From NCBI RefSeq assembly GCF_902364025.1, contig NZ_CABJCG010000029.1, positions 1-42,966 on the forward strand: a stretch of 42,966 bases of DNA, in the 5' to 3' direction. Both the position numbers and the translations under genes were made by a program. Under the pieces are notes generated by a model. That model saw only the letters and a list, made by a program, of their open reading frames with translations, searched no databases and was not told the origin of the DNA. This stretch comes from Enterocloster lavalensis. Lineage in GTDB: Bacteria; Bacillota; Clostridia; Lachnospirales; Lachnospiraceae. Shown one piece after another: positions 40,640 to 42,966 of this stretch. Each line of letters begins with the position of its first letter. Position 1 is the stretch's first letter.

Positions 40640-40688
40640 ACGGCAGGGAATGGAAGTGGGTTGCTAAGCTTCCATTCCCTGCCGTTTT
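40640..40688 (+). terminator. Terminator of putP
   Basis: A perfect 17-bp stem (40640-40656 with 40669-40685) followed by TTTTA, 28 bases after the putP stop. It may also serve the converging M42 peptidase gene. Confidence 0.85.
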
Positions 40689-40717
40689 ATGACCTTCCGA
40701 TTCCAATGACCGCGTCC

Positions 40718-41737
40718 CTACAGGCCGATATACCCTTTGATCAGTTCCAGTGTATTCTCCATGCCTTTCACATGGGTGCGCTCCATGTGGTGGGACGCCT
40801 GGACGCCCTGGCCGATCAGAGCGCAGCGAACATTCGCGCCGCCCCGGATGGCCGCGGCTGCGTCAGAGCCGTAATGGCGGAACACGTCCACCGCGTAGTC
40901 CAGATTCCGTTCCCCGGCGATGCCGATCAGGCGGGTGGTCATGTTGTAGTCAAAGGGTCCCTGGGAGTCTTTGACCACAATGGACACGCGGTCCTCCCGG
41001 CCGTCTAAGTCGTCGCCCACCGCGCCCATGTCCACCACCAGAAGCTCCGGAATTCCTTCGGGCAGATAGCTGGCCCCGAATCCCACCTCCTCGAAATTGG
41101 TGATCAGGATCAGCAGCTCCTGAGCCGGAATCATTTCCCGTTCCTTCATTTCCTTTAACAGTGCAAACAGCACGGCCACACTGGCCTTGTCGTCCAGATG
41201 CCGGGAGCGGATCAGACCGTTCTCCAGAGCCTGAAATCTGGGATCCCAGGAAATGTAATCTCCGTTCTGAATCCCCAGTGCCTTCACATCCTCCCTGGAA
41301 AATACCATCTCGTCCAGACGGATCAGCATGTTCTCTTCCTCCCGCTTCAGGGACCTGGCGTCGTCAAACACATGGACGGAAGGGGCTTTGGTCAGCGCGG
41401 TTCCCGGATAGGTCCTGCCGTCCCGGGTGTGGACGGTACAGTATTCGCCCTCCACGCTCTCCATGGTATAACCGCCCACGGGCACAATCCGCAGCGTGCC
41501 GTCGGGGTTGATGGAGCGCACCACCGCGCCCAGGGTATCGCCGTGGGCCGCCAGACAGAGCCTGGCCCCGGTACGCCCGGGTACACGGATCATCAGCGCG
41601 CCCCTGCTGGTGTAGGATACCTCATAGCCCATGTCCCGGGCGTCGTCTCCCAGTACCTCCATCAGCCGGCCGGTAAAACCGGAGGGGCTGGGTATATTTA
41701 CAATTTTTTCTAAATAATTAATCATAAACTGATTCAT
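40718..41737 (-). CDS. M42 family metallopeptidase
   Basis: 339 residues, typical of FrvX/PepA-type di-metal aminopeptidases. Visible ligand motifs in order: AAHGDT, RHLDDKAS (bridging Asp), NFEEVG (Glu base and ligand), VVDMGAVGD, and a C-terminal ASHHMERTH with the last His. The apical domain is inserted between the first and second motifs. Cytosolic. AAAGGGAG is before the ATG. It follows the alpha/beta hydrolase gene by 33 bases, so they form an operon. Confidence 0.93.
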   Translation of the reverse strand: MNQFMINYLEKIVNIPSPSGFTGRLMEVLGDDARDMGYEVSYTSRGALMIRVPGRTGARLCLAAHGDTLGAVVRSINPDGTLRIVPVGGYTMESVEGEYCTVHTRDGRTYPGTALTKAPSVHVFDDARSLKREEENMLIRLDEMVFSREDVKALGIQNGDYISWDPRFQALENGLIRSRHLDDKASVAVLFALLKEMKEREMIPAQELLILITNFEEVGFGASYLPEGIPELLVVDMGAVGDDLDGREDRVSIVVKDSQGPFDYNMTTRLIGIAGERNLDYAVDVFRHYGSDAAAAIRGGANVRCALIGQGVQASHHMERTHVKGMENTLELIKGYIGL

Positions 41738-41770
41738 TGTGTTACTCCCTTTTATTTTTATGTTTGATGG

Positions 41771-42478
41771 CTATTGAAATGACCGGTCCAGCCAGTCCCG
41801 ATATGCGGTCAGCTGCTCCTCTGTGTGGAAGAAGTGTTCTCCGCCGGGTACAATCTCCAGGCCGCAGGAAAAACGCAGTGTGAACCGTTCCACAGTCTCC
41901 CGTTCGCAGAGATTATCCTGCTCCCCGTACAGGATGCGGGTGGGTGGAGTCCAGCGGTCGATGGGATGGGCTTTCACGTAGCAGTAGTAATCCCAGTAAA
42001 GCATTTGTCCCACGCAGGAGCGAATCTCTCCCTGCTCTCTCAGCTGGTCCGGCGTCACATTGGACCAGGACATCATGGATTCGATCAGGCGCTCCATGTC
42101 TACCACCGGGGACAGGAACAGGCATTGCTCCAAATTGCAGTCCCGATAGGCCAGGAGGCTGAAATAAGCGCCCATGCTGCAGCCAAACAGGCCGATGTGT
42201 TTCCAGCGGGCACAGGCGTACTCCATCACGGTTTCCAGATCCCGGACGCACTCTGCTGCCTTGCAGGGTGTGGGGTCCGTTTTCCGGTCCCCGTGTTCCG
42301 GCAGGTCAAAGCTCAGCACCTGGTATCCTCGGGCAATCGCCTTACCGGCCAGCAGTTCGATCACGGTGTCGGCTTTGTGGGACATGTTTCCGTGAACTGC
42401 AAGGACCATATGTTGAGAGGGCGGGCCCCAGATGATGGCCGGTATGGGACCGATGTTGATTCGTTCTGTATCGATCAT
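41771..42478 (-). CDS. Alpha/beta hydrolase
   Basis: 235 residues. Catalytic triad S101 (GCSMGA nucleophile elbow), D188 (GEQDNL) and H215 (GGEHFF); oxyanion region AVHGNMSH at about 27-34. No signal peptide, so cytosolic. Resembles small bacterial serine esterases/BAAT-like hydrolases with no assigned substrate. GGAG precedes the ATG. First gene of an operon with the M42 peptidase. Confidence 0.92.
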   Translation of the reverse strand: MIDTERINIGPIPAIIWGPPSQHMVLAVHGNMSHKADTVIELLAGKAIARGYQVLSFDLPEHGDRKTDPTPCKAAECVRDLETVMEYACARWKHIGLFGCSMGAYFSLLAYRDCNLEQCLFLSPVVDMERLIESMMSWSNVTPDQLREQGEIRSCVGQMLYWDYYCYVKAHPIDRWTPPTRILYGEQDNLCERETVERFTLRFSCGLEIVPGGEHFFHTEEQLTAYRDWLDRSFQ

Positions 42479-42715
42479 ATTTTTCTCCTTTTCTCTCCGC
42501 CTGTGCCAGGCGGCACGGTGGGATGGACGAATGGTGGCTGTTTGATAGATGGTTAGCGCTGTTTTCTATTATATATTGTCGGCAGACGCAGGCTATCGAT
42601 GAGAGATAGATTTCCGTAATCATTATATCATGTTATGGTATTTACACAACCATTGGTCTGAACGCAGGGAGGATAGGGGGGATTTTATGGTTTTAAGTGG
42701 CTGTAAGGGTGAAAA

Positions 42716-42744
42716 TGCGGACCCGTATGCTTTACGGATCCGCA
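42716..42744. terminator. Bidirectional terminator
   Basis: A 12-bp stem (42716-42727 with 42733-42744, one wobble) with T-runs on both sides: UUUU on the minus strand and CTTTTT on the plus strand. It follows the stop of the truncated coiled-coil gene by 7 bases. Confidence 0.8.
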
Positions 42745-42750
42745 CGCTTT

Positions 42751-42966
42751 TTAACTGTTTTGTTGGGCGAGAAGTTTCTGCAGGCGAAGGAGTTCTTTTT
42801 GATAGCGTTCTTCCTGCCGGCGCATCTCTTCCCCTTGCCGGCGCATTTCCTCCCTCTGCCTAAGGTTTTCCTCTTCCTGCCGAAGGTTCTTCTCCCTCAG
42901 CGCCTTAATCTCCTCCTGCTGCAACTCCACCATCAATTCCACTGTATTCTGATCCAGAATTCTCAA
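42751..42966 (-). CDS. C-terminal part of a coiled-coil protein (cut by window edge)
   Basis: The frame is open to the window edge, so the N-terminus is missing. The visible 71 codons are a charged coiled coil with Arg/Gln/Glu heptads and short internal repeats (REEMRRQGEEMRRQEE). The first residues (RILDQNTVELMVELQQEE) look like the end of a domain. Such tails occur in Rpn/PD-(D/E)XK nuclease-like transposase-family proteins of Lachnospiraceae, but nothing visible proves this. Confidence 0.6.
   Translation of the reverse strand: MRILDQNTVELMVELQQEEIKALREKNLRQEEENLRQREEMRRQGEEMRRQEERYQKELLRLQKLLAQQNS

Overview
The window looks like a chromosomal segment of a spore-forming Clostridia member, most likely a Lachnospiraceae of the Enterocloster/Clostridium bolteae kind. 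This is inferred from gene content (rpsF-ssb-rpsR with an upstream DUF951 gene, a SipL-type DUF3794+LysM sporulation protein, CotF-like coat proteins, a DUF6465 protein). GC-rich host DNA (about 1-2045 and 21.4-43 kb) flanks one AT-rich foreign block of about 19.3 kb.

Left flank (1-2045): a DUF6465 protein under a perfect-consensus promoter, a secreted cell-wall-binding-repeat protein, a small hypothetical gene, the 3' remnant of a plus-strand gene, and a strong terminator that originally belonged to rpsR.

Integrated element (2045-21409): bounded by an imperfect 28-bp direct repeat (26/28) that is the last codons of rpsR. From left to right it carries a Tn916-type tyrosine integrase, an excisionase-like protein, a D12-class adenine methylase, a DUF927 ATPase, tiny ORFs, a hypothetical gene, a 1.5-kb non-coding AT-rich tract with three 23-bp iteron-like repeats, and an IS200-type insertion with a row of hairpins. 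Then comes the main cargo: nine tandem minus-strand genes (9971-17211) for secreted proteins. Each has a signal peptide and a cell-wall-binding (choline-binding-like) repeat module joined to a variable domain: WG-like repeats, an L,D-transpeptidase, a shared helical module, or unknown domains. A divergent XRE regulator sits beside a consensus promoter that contains a 19-bp palindrome. The right part has two small helical proteins, a serine recombinase, a winged-helix-like protein with a repeat tail, and a one-helix membrane protein. No relaxase, coupling protein or secretion system is visible, so self-transfer is not supported.

Right flank: rpsR-ssb-rpsF and DUF951; an aldo/keto reductase, sirtuin, GNAT acetyltransferase and 2-hydroxyacid dehydrogenase run; sipL, a TtcA-like enzyme and cysE; a structured intergenic repeat; a PrcB-like lipoprotein; two spore-coat genes; an FG-GAP-like lipoprotein; ilvE; a plus-strand operon (FG-GAP-like protein, DUF3160 lipoprotein, CapA-like protein, TetR regulator); putP; an M42 peptidase and alpha/beta hydrolase pair; and a coiled-coil protein cut by the window edge.

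The most unusual content is the mobile, apparently XRE-controlled operon of modular secreted wall-binding proteins. Its members share DNA-level duplicated blocks, and its first gene is a homologue of the host gene that lies just outside the attachment site.
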